This document shows positions 1 through 12,789 of a DNA stretch of 64,000 nt, piece after piece. The stretch lies in the NCBI GenBank assembly GCA_024529925.1, contig JAFEUB010001479.1, forward strand, positions 338,501 through 402,500, read 5' to 3'. The position numbers were made by a program, and so were the translations under genes. Within the stretch, counting starts at the first letter, position 1. Each line of letters begins with the position of its first letter. This DNA comes from Ophthalmolycus amberensis (Eukaryota; Chordata; Actinopteri; Perciformes; Zoarcidae). The notes beneath the pieces are model-generated. The model saw only the letters and a list, made by a program, of their open reading frames with translations, was not told the DNA's origin and did no database searches.

Positions 1-110
1 TCACGGTTAGTGGTGTAACGGTGTGTTGTCGATCGGTGATCCGTACAGATCGCATGTGAACCGCAGATTAATTTCACAGTTTAACCATCACAGTGTGACA
101 TTAAGTTGTT

Positions 111-400
111 TGAAGGAGATATTTTCACAGTAATATAAAATATTAGAGCGAATTATGACCCCTTTAACTTCCTAACACTAGCTCTGAACAGCTTATAATA
201 CCTCATACATCAAAACTATTAATGATTTTTTTTATTTTGCAATAGAAATCTTCTAGTTCCAAATAATTTGAATTGTGTGTTTTTCAAAGAAACTAAACGC
301 TATAGATGAATAAACAGACATTTTTCAAAGAATTTTTGATGGTTTTACTAAATAAAAGGTCTGGAGTCTTGTAGATCAGCTGCTATAACAAAACAAAACA
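111..400 (+). repeat. Dispersed repeat (family F), copy 1, in spata18 intron
   Basis: The segment resembles 53165-53450 in the same orientation. Shared blocks include the 'cttcctaacac-agctct' stretch, 'aattgtgtgtttttc' and 'tttgatggtttact'. A third, shorter piece lies near 21275-21345. I see no protein and no clear terminal repeats. The rest of 1-1010 shows nothing I can name. Confidence 0.55.
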
Positions 401-1010
401 ACATGTATCTGTATATGCCAGTATGGATCCTAAAATTTTCCTAAAAAGTCATTATAAATGCTTCTGAGACTTAGAATGGCAACTGTATGACATCATTTCA
501 ACCATCCAAAGTCAATATAAAGAGACAATTGTAAATGTTATCTTTTTACTACGTTATTGTCAATGATGGTGCATTATTTGCAGAAAACACGAAATTCAAG
601 TTTTTATTTGACTAAAAAAAAAAAATCTTGTCAGCTGCTTAGAGCGATAGTGTTAAGAAGTTAAACAGCTCATAATTCATCTCTAATAACTATTTATATT
701 ACCGTGAAAACATCTGGAGTTATTCGAGTTTACATTTGAACACATCACGATAGCATTGAAGTTTACCTTTGCCCAATTCTCATGTTTACTGAGTAGAGCT
801 TGAATGCACCATTCAATGCAACGGCCTGCGATTACTCTGAGAAGCAAGATGGTAATGAATCACAACAAAAGTGTGATTATTTGAGTTGTTCCACATGTTA
901 CGGTTTGTTCCTCCACGGCTTACTTTGGACTTTTGTAAACTTTACAACTCGTCTTCGTCACTTGCAATAGACTTGAAGATGTTCTTTCTTTCCATGTTAT
1001 CACGTGTCAG

Positions 1011-1169
1011 GAATCCTTTCAGACAGCAAAACTGGCCTACCGTCAGTTCAAGCTGCGCGTGAAGAAGACCTTGTCCCCGTCCCGGTTCGGGCTGGAGAGT
1101 CCAGAGGAAACGGCCGTGGACTACATCGTCAGAAACCTGGACCTCTTTGACGTTCAGGCCAGCGTCGAC
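1011..1169 (+). CDS. spata18: spata18 exon (first visible)
   Basis: The acceptor is CAG at 1008-1010 and the donor is GTAGGA at 1170. The exon has 53 codons in phase 0, starting ESFQTAKLAYRQFKLRVKK and ending DVQASVD. This is the start of the conserved C-terminal MIEAP domain. Confidence 0.9.
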
Positions 1170-3672
1170 GTAGGAATCCAACACTTCTCCCATGTGTCCT
1201 CTGCAGCATCTACCAACACACGACTGTAGTTTTGTTTGATGCTGAATAAGTTCAGGGCTTCCGTCTTGTGTGTTTTTATCTCTACAGGATGTGATCAACG
1301 CCATGAACATGAACCCTCGGATCTCTTTCCCGCCAGAGGTTGACTTTTCCCTCATCAGCACCCTGATCAGGGAGACCTGCAGGGTGGCGTTCGCCATGCA
1401 GACGTTGGACCCACCGCTCGACTTGGCCTTCGCAAGTGATGGGGAACTTTACGTAGACAGAAGGTCAGTCCTTTGTACATTACTGTGTCTGTAGCACGGC
1501 CACCCAAAGTCTATAGACTATAGAGAGTTTAAGTTAATGTTCCAAACAATCCAGGGGTTTCCTGAATGGAGAATTACGAGCCCGCCGCAGCCAAACTTTG
1601 TCTCGCCTCCAGCTCTCGACAAACTCTGACTGTCTTCATGAAAAACACTGTTTTCTAACAAGCTTTTCTATCATTTGTAATGGCAGCAGCATCACACCGA
1701 TGTGGTGGTAATGTATCGTCATCAAAAAGGTGCTCCTGAAACTGCCAGAGAGGAAAGAAAAGAGCCGACTTGCTTTTGGCTGCAGCAAAGTGGGAGCTAG
1801 CGCTGCAAAGACATCCGTCACTACTGACTGACTGCATGATCAAATTACACCGTTGCTCTTTCAAAACAAATGTGCAGCACAGTGTTTCTGCTGGTGACGT
1901 CTTTGCCGCCACAGCAAAAAACTAAAAAATCACTAAAGAAAAGAAAATATTATGCACGGTCATTATTAGTCTATTATTATTATAATTGTACTGCGATTAC
2001 AACGCCAGTGTGTGTCTGTTTACACCGGTGAAATGTAAGGAAATAAAGTAGTTTATTACTTTTTAGAGCCTATTTAATAAAATATTTTATCATAATATAT
2101 AACATTAGTTGAAAAAAACATTACATCTGAGAACATGACTGCCATAAATGGGCCAACTGATAAAAGCCAATAATTTAAATTAGGAATTAAAATAATCAAA
2201 ATGAATTAAATAGAAAATAAGGATAAGAAGTGTCCTCTAAAAGTGTGTCAGAAGGGAATTACTTAAAATACAATTATTTTTTTAAATACATTTTTAAATG
2301 AGTGAAAACCAGGAGATTTGTTTACCTTAGATCTACTTTTGCGTTAGTAATATTTTGCCAGCAGAATCAAACTTTAGAAGATATTTAGGATATATTTTCA
2401 TGCACGTGCATCATGTGATGATATTTCAGTCAACGTTAGGAACAATTATTACTGGGACTACGACAGAAACTTACAGATGAACATTTAATCATCCGGGGAT
2501 TCACATTTGATCCTGTAACGATCTGATCCAAGAGGAACCGTGCAATCATTGTGAAACACGTCACCCTCAGAACTACAGCCCGTCTCTGCCAGTAGATGTC
2601 CCCCTCACACCCTCTTGTTTTCTGTGCCCTGCCTCTCCGTCTGCAGGTACCATCGCAGCTATGACTCCGAGCTGTCGGCTCCTCTGGTGATGTACCACGT
2701 GTGGCCGGCTCTGGTGGAAGGAGACGCTGTGGTGGTGAAGGGCGAGGCTGTGACCCGACGGGGCGCTGTGGTACCGACTCTAAAATACTACAAACGCATC
2801 AGGATTAACTACGTTTACATGCAATATTCTACTAATATATACGAACAAACTCCTCTAAAATGTCGGCGTTGAGATATTTGTTCATATTCAGAAACCTGTT
2901 GATATCTAAGTCCTTCATGATGTTTCTCCTTCTGTTCATCATCTCGATTCCAGCTCTACTAACTGTTGTTTGTTGGTTTGTGTTCAACGCACAGAGCTGG
3001 TGGTAAACAGGAGAGACGTAAAAACCTCCATTGAGTCTCTGATAGTGAATGAGCTGTAGACATGTCCAAAGAACGCTCCCTAAACCCAGAATAACAGCCA
3101 CATATCACACATGTTTTAATCTGACAATTCTCCATTCAGAATAATTCACAATATCCAAACAGAATATGATGTTTACATGAGCCATACCTAATTAGGAATA
3201 TTGTCATCCTCTGAATAATAGTAGAATATGAGTGTGCATGTAGTCACTGATAAAGGTGTTCTCTGTGCAGTAAGAGCATTAAAGGGCTCGCGTGTCTGCT
3301 GGTGTTGAGTTTGTTTTTGTGTTTTGTTTGCAGTGGAGCAGAAGTCAGAGCAGGAATGACAGCCCGGCGCGCTCTCGCTCCCTCAGCCCGACTCACACTC
3401 TCGTAAGTTTCTATAATATTTGACACACAGAATGATCTTTGTCGGGTTTAATAGTCAGCTACTCAAACAATGATTTCCACTTAACAACATGCATGCACAC
3501 CCATGGGTTTAAGGGTACGTACGTCAAAATCTCAGCTTTATTTCTTTGTGTTTGTTGCCTTTTATATTTGACTCAATAGTTGTAAATGTCGTCAACGTCT
3601 TTTTAAATCTTTTAGGCATTTAACAGCAAAAGAAGGCAGTCTCCTGAACGTCTCAGGGCGAGTCACCTGTGA
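1011..3672 (+). CDS. spata18: spata18 (mitochondria-eating protein, MIEAP), C-terminal exons; 5' part lies left of the window
   Basis: Five exons join in frame: 1011-1169, 1288-1463, 2647-2770, 3334-3402 and 3616-3672 (stop TGA 3670-3672). Together they give about 194 residues. The joined protein reads through DYIVRNLDLFDVQASVD, DVINAMNMNPRISFPPEVDF, YHRSYDSELSAPLVMYHVWP and GEAVTRRG, which I recognise as the conserved C-terminal domain of SPATA18/MIEAP. It ends in an Arg/Ser-rich tail (SRSQSRNDSPARSRSLSP). In mammals MIEAP is p53-induced and acts in mitochondrial quality control at the outer membrane. The N-terminal coiled-coil exons are outside the window. All introns are GT-AG; the donor at 2771 (GTACCG) is weak but is the only one that keeps the frame into the next exon. 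Human SPATA18 lies next to USP46, as here. Identity is very likely; the exact 3' tail is less conserved and less sure. Confidence 0.93.
1288..1463 (+). CDS. spata18: spata18 exon
   Basis: The acceptor is CTACAG at 1282-1287 and the donor is GTCAGT at 1464. The 176 bp encode DVINAMNMNPRISFPPEVDF through ELYVDR and end two bases into an Arg codon completed by the next exon. Confidence 0.92.
2647..2770 (+). CDS. spata18: spata18 exon
   Basis: The acceptor is CTGCAG at 2641-2646. The first base completes the split Arg codon, then YHRSYDSELSAPLVMYHVWP and GEAVTRRGAV follow. The donor GTACCG is non-consensus after the first two bases, so this intron may be spliced inefficiently. Confidence 0.9.
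2840..3245 (-). repeat. Dispersed repeat (family C), copy 1, in spata18 intron
   Basis: The reverse complement matches 39030-39800 over several hundred bases, for example the stretch reading 'aggagaaacatcatgaagga' and the 'ctctgtgcgttgaacacaaa' block. A short protein-like stretch (MNRRRNIMKDLDINRF) is carried in the shared part, so this may be a remnant of a DNA-transposon gene. Ends with 'tttacatg' motifs resemble MITE ends known in fish. The family is not identified. Confidence 0.6.
3334..3402 (+). CDS. spata18: spata18 exon encoding the Arg/Ser-rich tail
   Basis: The acceptor is TTGCAG and the donor is GTAAGT at 3403. The 23 codons read WSRSQSRNDSPARSRSLSP then THTL. A low-complexity RS-like stretch at this point is also present in mammalian SPATA18. 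Confidence 0.82.
3616..3672 (+). CDS. spata18: spata18 terminal coding exon
   Basis: The acceptor is TTTTAG at 3610-3615. The exon encodes AFNSKRRQSPERLRASHL and then TGA. It is followed 67 bp later by a poly(A) signal, which supports its being the last exon. Confidence 0.75.
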   Translation, partial: AFNSKRRQSPERLRASHL

Positions 3673-3739
3673 ACTCCGGATTACACCTCATGTCAGTGAA
3701 ATAATGTTTGTTTCACATGTTAAACGTATGCTTTCACCA

Positions 3740-3745
3740 AATAAA
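3740..3745 (+). terminator. Poly(A) signal of spata18
   Basis: AATAAA lies 68 bp after the spata18 stop codon, giving a very short 3' UTR. Position and strand fit cleavage near 3760-3770. Confidence 0.7.
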
Positions 3746-4957
3746 GCAATTCAAACCTACGACACTGCACCGCCCAACGGCTGCTCGGAGTTTACATTGT
3801 TGGAGGGCAGTTTAATGGGACGTTGACAGTAACTACAGTACATTACACAAGGCCGCCGGGGAAATACTGGAGGTTAACGAGTCGCCATCACTGTGCTGGC
3901 GTTTGAATGCAAGCCGTCCTCAAATGTGCACAGTTTACATACTTTTACTTTCTCTGCGACGTTACTTTTAACAACAATGTCGAGGAGTTCAGGAAGAACC
4001 TAAACAGTTCTCAGCTGCCGAAGCAAGTTATGTCAGCTAAGTAAACACTGCTAAGCTACGGTAGCTAATGTTAGCGGGCTGGAGACACCGTCTAGAAATA
4101 CACCATGAGGATAATGCAAAACCAGCCTTTCAGCTAACTGAGTGGTTGTCTTAGTTGACTATTTACTCAGACAGATAAACAGTAGTTTTAGTGATAATTC
4201 TTAAGTTAAAAGTTAACTGCTAACTAAACATATTCAACATTTACTCTCTTTACGTAAAGTCTACGTAGCAGAAGTCTTTACGCCCGGTGTTAGCATCATG
4301 GCTGGGCTGCGTGTTAGCTGCTAGCTTCTAGAGATTCTTGCCTGTTTTTACAGTTAGTGATCTTTTGACAGAATATTGACATCACACCAGCAACATAACT
4401 ACAGTGTTGATGCCTGTATCTGTAGAACATGTTACAGTCATGAAACAAGTTAAGCTGTGGTCAAACACTTCCTGTTTACTTTTAAAATAGAAGCCCTCGA
4501 GCGTCTTTAATTGGACAGAATCCCTTCAAGGCTTTTATTCTGAAATATGTGCAGGACAGTGTTGTGGAAAATGACTTGCACGGCTCCTTAAATTAAAGCT
4601 AGAGCTAATAATGTTGAGAAACTAGTAAGAGTACGCAAGGTTTAAAATTTCAGACAACCTAAAAAAAACAGCTTATTGTTGCTAAATCTTTTCACATTTT
4701 CCATTTCACTAAATCTAGCGAGAAAGTCGCAGAGTCACAGATACCGGATTTATTCTCTTTCTGTCGGAGCATTTGATTTATTGATTGCTTTCAGGATGTG
4801 GTGAGGAATTACATTTTGAAGAAGATTACTAACCCTAGCTTTAGTAGAGGCTTTTCATTGTAGAATGTTATAATTATTTACAAATGAGCTCATGCTTCTT
4901 CACCCTTTTCTCTCCTAAATAAATATAAATGAATGAAAGTCAAAAACAAACAATGTG
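3746..4957. other. Intergenic, nothing identifiable
   Basis: This is AT-rich sequence downstream of spata18. I find no open frame with family resemblance, no RNA gene and no clear repeat. Confidence 0.5.
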
Positions 4958-5083
4958 GTGCTAATGATCAGTGCTAATGATCAGTGCTAATAATCAGTGC
5001 TAATAATCAGTGCTAATAATCAGTGCTAATAATCAGTGCTAATAATCAGTGCTAGCGTTCAGTGCTAACGATCAGTGCTATCA
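4958..5083 (+). repeat. 13-bp tandem repeat (gtgctaataatca), about 9.7 units
   Basis: Nine consecutive 13-mers start with 'gtgcta', mostly gtgctaatgatca or gtgctaataatca. The last units have diverged (gtgctagcgttca, gtgctaacgatca). Each unit carries a TAAT core. Intergenic minisatellite. Confidence 0.9.
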
Positions 5084-6060
5084 GTGTTTGCTGTCCTTTT
5101 CTTTTTTTGTAAACTTTTTGGTGCGGTTTCGTATTCTGGACATTTGTTTGAGACACAGTGAGACATAATAAGGTTTAAGAATATTTAACATGACATGTTT
5201 ATGGCATCAATAACTGGATTTTGCTTTTTACGTTTAAAATATATATATTTTTAAATCAGATGTTTCCATAGTGTTAGTTATTGTGTATAAGAATAGAACC
5301 GGTCGGTAGTTACTTTGCAGAAATGCCTCTATGCATTTAATATAAAAACAGTTTGTATTAATTTTTACTCTGTTCAATAGTACTGAACATACGTTGCTCT
5401 TCAATGGCTTGAATTATATAAAACATATATAGTCAGTACTGTAGGATGAATTCACTATGATTTAATGTTTGTGATGAATATATACTCCAACTGTGCCTTT
5501 TATGATTGTTTTTTTAAAGAATAAATGGCAAATCCTCCAACTCCAAGTTGAGTCTTTTACTTTTTGTGGATGATTTCTTTCTGAATTATGATCTTGTCTT
5601 TGAGATGCTGTTTAGAATGGCTGCTTCACCTACAAAACATAGACCATGAATGTCTTTTAGCCATATATTAGTCTGTTTATCCAATGTTGGACTGACATGC
5701 TAATGCCATTAAACTGATGTTATTGAACACAAGAAGGGACACATTTATAGCAGACCTGTTTTTGTAAATGATGAATGCCTTTCTCTTGTATTTTGGGCTC
5801 TCAAGGGATTCCACTGTCGTTAATTAAGTTTCCACAATAGACTCAATAATTCCCCCCAATTTACATTTTGTGACGTGACAGCATCACTACTACCCTGTTT
5901 GACCAATAGATGGAGCTGCTGCTCCGTCATGAAAGTCAGACCAAGAGCTGGAAACACTGCAGAGGACATTTTAGTTTATAAAGTGTTAGTTTTCAAACAT
6001 TTCCCACATAGTATTTCAAAAAATATTTAAAAACTAAATAAAAGAAAATATATATTTTTT
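5084..6060. other. Intergenic AT-rich sequence, nothing identifiable
   Basis: No gene or named repeat is seen. The interval runs up to the AT microsatellite. Confidence 0.45.
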
Positions 6061-6063
6061 TAA

Positions 6064-6065
<2 letters not shown>

Positions 6066-6101
<36 letters not shown>

Positions 6102-6118
6102 TATACATATATATAAAA
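6066..6118. repeat. (AT)n microsatellite
   Basis: An interrupted run of alternating AT, flanked by AT-rich sequence. Confidence 0.85.
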
Positions 6119-6830
6119 CATCAAAAATATAACAAGACATCTACGTGAAACCAAATGATCGGTTATAACATTGTAGGTATTTATGTGGCCTTTAAAACTG
6201 ATTATACACTGAAAAACATGCTACAAGCCAAAAGTTTATCCTGATAGTGGACTTTATTAAAATATGTGAAAAGCCATCTTAGTCATTGTGCACCAGTATG
6301 TTTACATCTGGATGAAGTCTTTGAGGGAATCCCAGCAGCAACATCTCAGTCGTGATGTCTTCACCAGTTGTGTGCGTATTGTCAGCATCTAATTATCTCT
6401 CCAGGCTTTGCCCCGTGTCGCATGCCACCAACCGGGAAAACCAATTATACCGCCGGCTCTTCAAAACCATATCTAATATCTAAAGTCACACATTTGCTCT
6501 GCAGAGCAGAAAGTAAGCTCCAGCACGCCTCCAGGACCTCAGCGTCCTGGAGAACAACCTCAACGGGGTCGACTTCTTCTGTGGTCTGTAAATGAGGAAT
6601 AAACCTTTTTAGTGCCGACGTCATGATTACCCAACGGTGTGAGCTGGAGGCAGAACAAAATAAAGACTGAAGGCAAACACAATTCACCGCAGAGCAGTGG
6701 GCTTAAGTGACACATTGATGATGTCATCTTGTTTTGTTGTTGGGTGCCAGGAGAGAATGAGGTCTAATGGCTCCAACTTGAAACGTTAACGCAAACCTTT
6801 GAGACGATAAAGCCACAATAAGTACGAAGC

Positions 6831-7060
6831 GTTTCAGAGATGGAGAGAAAATGTTGCTAATAGTTTAGCCTTCTGCTAACTTCAGCTAACAACCTACGCA
6901 GAAGACTAAAGTACGAACGAGAGATGGACTGAGCATAGTTCTAATACACTTCACTATTAGACTGATGGAGAGAATACGTTGCTAATAGATTCAAATATTT
7001 ATATACAAACGATTGGCAGAGGCTAAACTATTAGCAACACTTTCGCTCCATCTCTGAAAC
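6831..7060. repeat. Foldback (inverted-repeat) element
   Basis: The left arm 6831-6872 (gtttcagagatggagagaaa...) and right arm 7020-7060 (...ctccatctctgaaac) are reverse complements over about 41 bp with a few mismatches. About 147 bp separates them. A third, direct partial copy of the arm lies at 6964-6990. The shape suggests a foldback or MITE-like element. No coding content. Confidence 0.7.
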
Positions 7061-7654
7061 CTTCTGTTGATATTGTTAGACTCATTTTAACTGAATTGTT
7101 TCAGTGTAAGAAGCTGTTGCTAATGCTAAAATAGAAACTTTTTCTGCAGGATAGTTACAGCCAGTAACGATCAGTTTCTCTTTGTAATGGACGCTCGGTT
7201 TCTCCATCAGTCAGCCGATCATTGGTTGGTTAATATTAACTGTCTCAAGTAAAACTCCCAGAGAGTGAGTAACTTTACATATTCAGAGAAACTCATATTT
7301 TCTTCAGCCATTGTTAAAAAACAAGTAAACACAACTTGCTAGCCACAGTTAGCTAGCGTGATTAGCATCCCACACAAGTACAAAAATACAAAAAAATCCT
7401 TTGTTAACCCTTTGAATTAGGAATGCTGGAAGACTTGGGAGAAGAAACGTGTAGCATATGCAGAAGCCCATGTCATGGAAACTTCCGGCATGCCTCCTCA
7501 TCACATTTCCACACAATGAGCTTCTTGTCTGATGTGCAGCGGCTCACAGAGGTCCTGGGTCTGGGGACACAGGCCAGGACCTGCTACCGTGAGGGAGCCT
7601 GTAGGGGGGGGGGGGGGTGTTTACTCAGGTGTGTTGTGGTGAACTGTGGTCATG

Positions 7655-7850
7655 GACAGAGCGGTGGGTGGCTCATTGGATAGAGCGGGTCGTCTTTTAA
7701 CCACAAGGTTGGCGGTTTGACAAGTTGAAGTGGACCCCAAGTTGCTCCCCGACTGTTTTACAGCAGCTTACTGCTGCTGATGCTTAGCACGGGTTAAATA
7801 CTGAGGTCAAAGTTCATGTATGTATACATGTGTTTTTTTAAATGACTGTG
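7655..7850 (+). mobile_element. tRNA-derived SINE
   Basis: The head reads 'gtggctcattggatagagcg', matching a Pol III A box. It is followed about 30 bp later by 'aaggttggcggtttga', a B-box-like block. The body has 'ccccaagttgctcccc' and 'agcacgggttaaat', which I recognise from common percomorph SINEs. The copy is diverged. Ends are approximate. Confidence 0.75.
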
Positions 7851-7859
7851 GATGGATGG

Positions 7860-10800
7860 AAAAGTTCCAAAATGGTTGTACTGTGTCTCTTCTATGGGCC
7901 GTAATGCAATAAAAAGCACCATTCCTGCTGTGACGGCACTCTCATCACCACATATTAAGGACTTTCATTTAAAACAAAGAGAGAATTTAAGGCCTCGATC
8001 AGAAAGAGCACGTTCAGCAGCCGGCCGTGGCTTTTTGTGAATGTTTTCAATGAAAGTGAAGTGTTTTGCGCTGCTTTTGCGTTGATGAGCACCAACGTCA
8101 TTAGTGTTTGTTTGTCATTGTGGTGACTGTTGATGGATACCTGGAGCTACATGATGTTACCAACGGAGTTACAATGATCGGAAAAACAAGAGGCAAATTA
8201 GTGAAGTACTTGAGATTTCGGGGGAAGTTGTATTAATTGATTCAAACTGTATTAACCATTAGGTAGCTTACAGTTCATGGTTTGTGTTAAGTTAATGTTA
8301 GAAACAATTCCTTTTTTTAAAGGCCATTTCATCCGAAAATCCATCTGGACAGGCTTCTTGAAACGTCTTTGTTTCAGGTGAGCCGGTGCTTCAATCAATC
8401 TTCTTAATCAATCTTAAGAAGTTAGCGTAGATGCTACGATAGCATCACTTCTATCAGAACTGGAGTATTTCTTCATTGAAAGAAGAGCAAAGAACAACAC
8501 TGAAGGCTTTTCTCATGACTGTTAAGAGTTTGATTGACAGATGGTTCATCCAATCACCTGCTGCATATTTTTTGTGTGCTTTTCTAAGTCCAAGTCCAAG
8601 TGAAATCTTAATCTATGGCCCAAACCGGACAGACAGCAGTAGCTGGAGCTCAATCTAAACAGACTCAAGATCTGCGATGTTTGGTGGCAGGAGCCTGACT
8701 GGACGCTGCTGGACCGTGTGATGTTTCCTCTGGCCGTTGTTCATGTGCTCAATGCTGGCAACTTTCTGCTAGCTCGAGCGTGATGAGTACCCGACCCTGA
8801 TCCCGCAGCCGGACCAGAGGGGGAAATATTAATGGGGGTGTCTATCACAGCACATGATGACACGGTTATGGGTGACCCGGCTGCAGTGCATAAATCAAAG
8901 GCAATATTAAAAATCAGGGGGTGGGGGATGAAGGAAAATTAGTCAAAAACACAGCTGAGAATGCACAAAATAGCTCATTCTTTGCAAAAGAAACTAAACA
9001 TGAACACTTGTTAGTCACCCTCAGGCTGTGATTGTGGATCTTTCTTCTGATGGAGTCACAATTCAACAGAGGAGTCAATGAGCCTGACGAGCATCTCTGT
9101 CTCTCCAAGAGAGGCGGGGCTTGTCTGTGGCCCAGAGAGGCCGTTAAACACATCTGGAACAGAGCAGGATGCAGTTTTCTGCAACGGCAGGACCTCACGA
9201 TTTATGACGGGAGGGACGAAGCAGAGGTAGACAGAGAGACTGTGGCTTCCTACAATCCGTGCAAAGTTAAACGTGACCGATTGCAAGGAGCACCGCACGG
9301 ACAACACCCTCTTTCCTCCCCAGGCTCAGCCGTCGCAGGAACACCCGAGGGCGATTTCCTAACGAGACCGTGAGGTCATAGCGAGGCCTGGCCACAGGCA
9401 TCAGGCCCGACGGGGCGTGGCAGCCGGTCCTCTCGGTTCCAGTGAGATCAGACGTCGAGTGGCCGAATCCTCTGAGATACCACGGACAAACACTTCCTTC
9501 CCTTTCTCTATGACGACCACCACATCAAATAAAGAGACAACGACTGAGAATTTGGACGTTTCTTTTCCCCCAACGCAGACATTTGTCCAGAGACCGTCTC
9601 CCTCTTCCTGCTCGGTCATCCGTTTGCACATCTGGGCTCTCACGAGCAGCAGCCGGTAGATTAAGAATATTTGCAAGATGAATGATTTGAAGTGCTCAAA
9701 TCAGAATAGTGTTGTTTTCTCACGAAAGGTTGACGTGTTGATGAACTTTCCTCACATCAGCAGACATGAAGGGTGAGATTAAAGCAGTGGTTTCCAGACT
9801 GCGGTCACGGTGCTCCTGAGTATATCAGAATTAGATTTGCACATGTGTAACTCAAATCACAATAACACACTTACTGCATCATTTATACAAAAGTCTGGAT
9901 ACAAAACTATTTAAAAAGATATATTTGATTTGTCCACATTGTGTTTAAACCTGGTATTTGTGAACAGTGTGAGATAAAGATCAGTACGAGTATCACACGA
10001 TGTGTCCAGTTAGATTATAGTGGCGTAGGATTGGTTTCCACTCTTGTGATTTAACAGCAGCTAAATGATATAAAAACATCGGTTTGCCAACTCTCACATC
10101 TCTTGCAGTAAAATCTAAGTCTCATTGATCCAGTCGAATGCTCACTTCTTCACAAATACGTGAATGTTTGCTACAACCAACAGGGCAGTGTGCAAAACGA
10201 GGGGGGAGTCCGAGACCCCATGATTGACACTAGAGACCCCCATGATTTCATGATCTTGAAAGAGCAGCGACACCAAAAAAGCAGAGCCAGAGAAAAGGTG
10301 ACTCCGGTTCACCATTTTTCCACAGAGTTGTTTTTAACGCGTCATTAAAGCCTCGGAGGCCATCGTGGCCTTCTGTCGAGGAGGAGGCAGATCAACCACA
10401 TGTCTCTGCTCGGCGAAGAGAAATCTATTTAGATTTCAGAAGGCAGAATCTCACTAAGTAGAGATGTCAGTCTGTGCTTTGATTACATGGTTTGCTTTGT
10501 CAGGAGGTGCACCGCGGTGAACTCAACCTGCTCCCTTGTCCTGGTTGCGGGAATTGTCCATGAAAAACACATCTGGATGATGTGATTGATGCGAATAACA
10601 GGCGTTCCCACTTACAGTACCGAGCAGCACTGGCAGGGCAGCGTGCCGGGGATGCAGGTGCGAGTATCTTAGGGTTACCGCTCCGCTGGGCCTCGTTACA
10701 CTGAGGCTTAGATTTGATACTCTCACGGAAAAACAGGCGATCAAACCTGGCGCCAAGCTCGCGTGCGACTGGCCAAAAAGGGATGGAGGAAAAAGGAAAA

Positions 10801-12370
10801 TTAGGGAGAGAGAGAGAGAGAGAAACATAAGAAAAGATTGGAGAGCTGGAATAACAAAGGCCTCACAGAGAACATGCACCACTATTAAAGACGTGGAAAC
10901 TTTCTTGTGGCTGAGGTTTGAGTTACAGCTTCACTTTACACCGACTCAACATACTGAACATGAACAGATGTGTGCACATGAAACTGGTCAGAAGTTAGTG
11001 GCGGTTGAGTTGGATTCTTTTCAAACATTTCCAATAACTCCAGAGCTTTGTGAATCCATCACTTCATTTATGTTGACGAGTCGGATTCATGAAAGAAAGT
11101 TGATCTGATAACAACAGAGTAACTAATACACTAAATCACTTTATTCAAATTGAGGATTTTGTAATTGGATTTGTAATTTGTTTTCTGAGAATAGAGAACT
11201 TAAACAAATGTGACGGAACAATCAGAACTGTCACCTGCTTTATAGGATAAGATAAGATAGAACTAGATCATCCTGAAGGAAAACCTTGTGCCACATATCG
11301 ATCAAAAATTGCAAAAGAAGTCTAAGAAAAATATATACATATATGAACAATAGAGTAATAAGTATAATAAGTCATACTGACATCGGTGCAGAATAGAAGA
11401 GCAGTAAGAGAAACATCTACGACATTAGAAAGGGATAAAACATAAGAAGTAAAACTAACACCAGAGCCTGAATTGAATAGACGAGTAATATTGTGCATGG
11501 TTTTGACAGTAATAAATAAATAAATAAAAAGGTCATATTTCACATAATATGTTGAATATTGATTGATGAATAACTTAATTTGTTTGCGTCTCATCATGGA
11601 TGATGTGAGAACATCTGACTTCTCATCCTCAGGACACTGAAATGTGTCGAGTGGTCTTCTTATCGACAGTAATGAAATGTCACCACTAGGTGGCGGTTCA
11701 ACGCCATCATTCACTTCACATGAGAACTCTGTCACAGTAAAATGCTGCACAGCGACACAAGAAGCACTCAGATTATTTACTTAATAGCAGTAAAACAGCA
11801 ACGTGTACTTAAAGCATCACAAATAAAAGTACTCTCAGAGGGTTAGTATATAAAACACAATATTGTAACATGTAACCATTATAAATACTTTATCTACCGT
11901 TTGGTTTATTGTATTCAAAAGTAACTACAGCTGTTAGATTAATGTAGTGCAATGGAGTAGAAGTGGAATTTCAATACTCAAGTCGGTAAAAGTGACTTAA
12001 AAATTGCACTTAAGAACATGATACTTGAGAAAATACACTTTCCACGACTGGAGATAGAATGCGAGCATCGCTATGATGAATAGGCGGAACCGGTTCCTCA
12101 TGGAGAACCTCTCAGTAAACATGAACCTGCTGGGACAAACAGCTGATCTCCTGTGATGCATGCATGTCTGTGTGAACCAACACAGGGCTTCAGTGCTTCT
12201 TTTACTACCACATTTATATCTTTGTGTTTGCCCAACAGTCAATAAATAAATATTGTTTTCTCGGGTAGAGGAGACTCGGAGGAGGGCTGTGGTAGCTCCT
12301 CTTCACCAACACAAAAGCTCTCAGTTGGGCCATTCACGATAACTACGACTTATCGTGCGATAATGATGGA
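7860..12370. other. Intergenic, no gene found
   Basis: Short open frames occur (for example near 9030-9660 and 10520-10880), but overlapping frames on both strands are equally open and none resembles a family I know. Less AT-rich blocks at about 9050-9660 and 10500-10880 could be conserved non-coding sequence. I cannot test that here. Confidence 0.45.
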
Positions 12371-12789
12371 GGATTGAGCTCCCGTCTGCAGGGATATTTC
12401 GGCTTCACTTGTGTACAGCGGCAGGAAGTGAAGACGCGGTGTCAATCTTTACAGTATAAAGGAAGTGGCCCAAGAACTGGACCCTGGGGGACACCCTTGT
12501 TAAAATGTACAAACTTTGGTTTACAAATCATCAACTGGCTCCTCACATTTACTCACAATATGAACGCATGTTTCTTAAAGCTACTGTGAAGCCATATTTC
12601 CCACATGACCAAGTGGCTTTTTTTGGTCAACCTAAATTAAGAGCCGTTGGTGCCAGACACTTTCCCCTTCTCGTTCCATCACATTTCCTGAAACTCGGAC
12701 TCAAAGACAACAAATTAAAACTAAAAGAGAGTCAAAGTTCTCAGGAAGGCCTTAGATGTTTACAGTAACAGCATTACAAGTCTCTAATG

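Noticed and set aside
6368..6600. Possible small last exon: after an acceptor-like CCTCCAG the plus strand reads DLSVLENNLNGVDFFCGL then a stop, with AATAAA just after
   Set aside because: It looks protein-like, but I do not recognise a family and cannot connect an upstream exon without stops. It may be a decayed gene piece. A protein search with that stretch would settle it.
9032..9660. Open frames on both strands in a GC-richer intergenic block
   Set aside because: Overlapping frames are equally open, with no splice sites or family match; kept only as possible conserved non-coding DNA.
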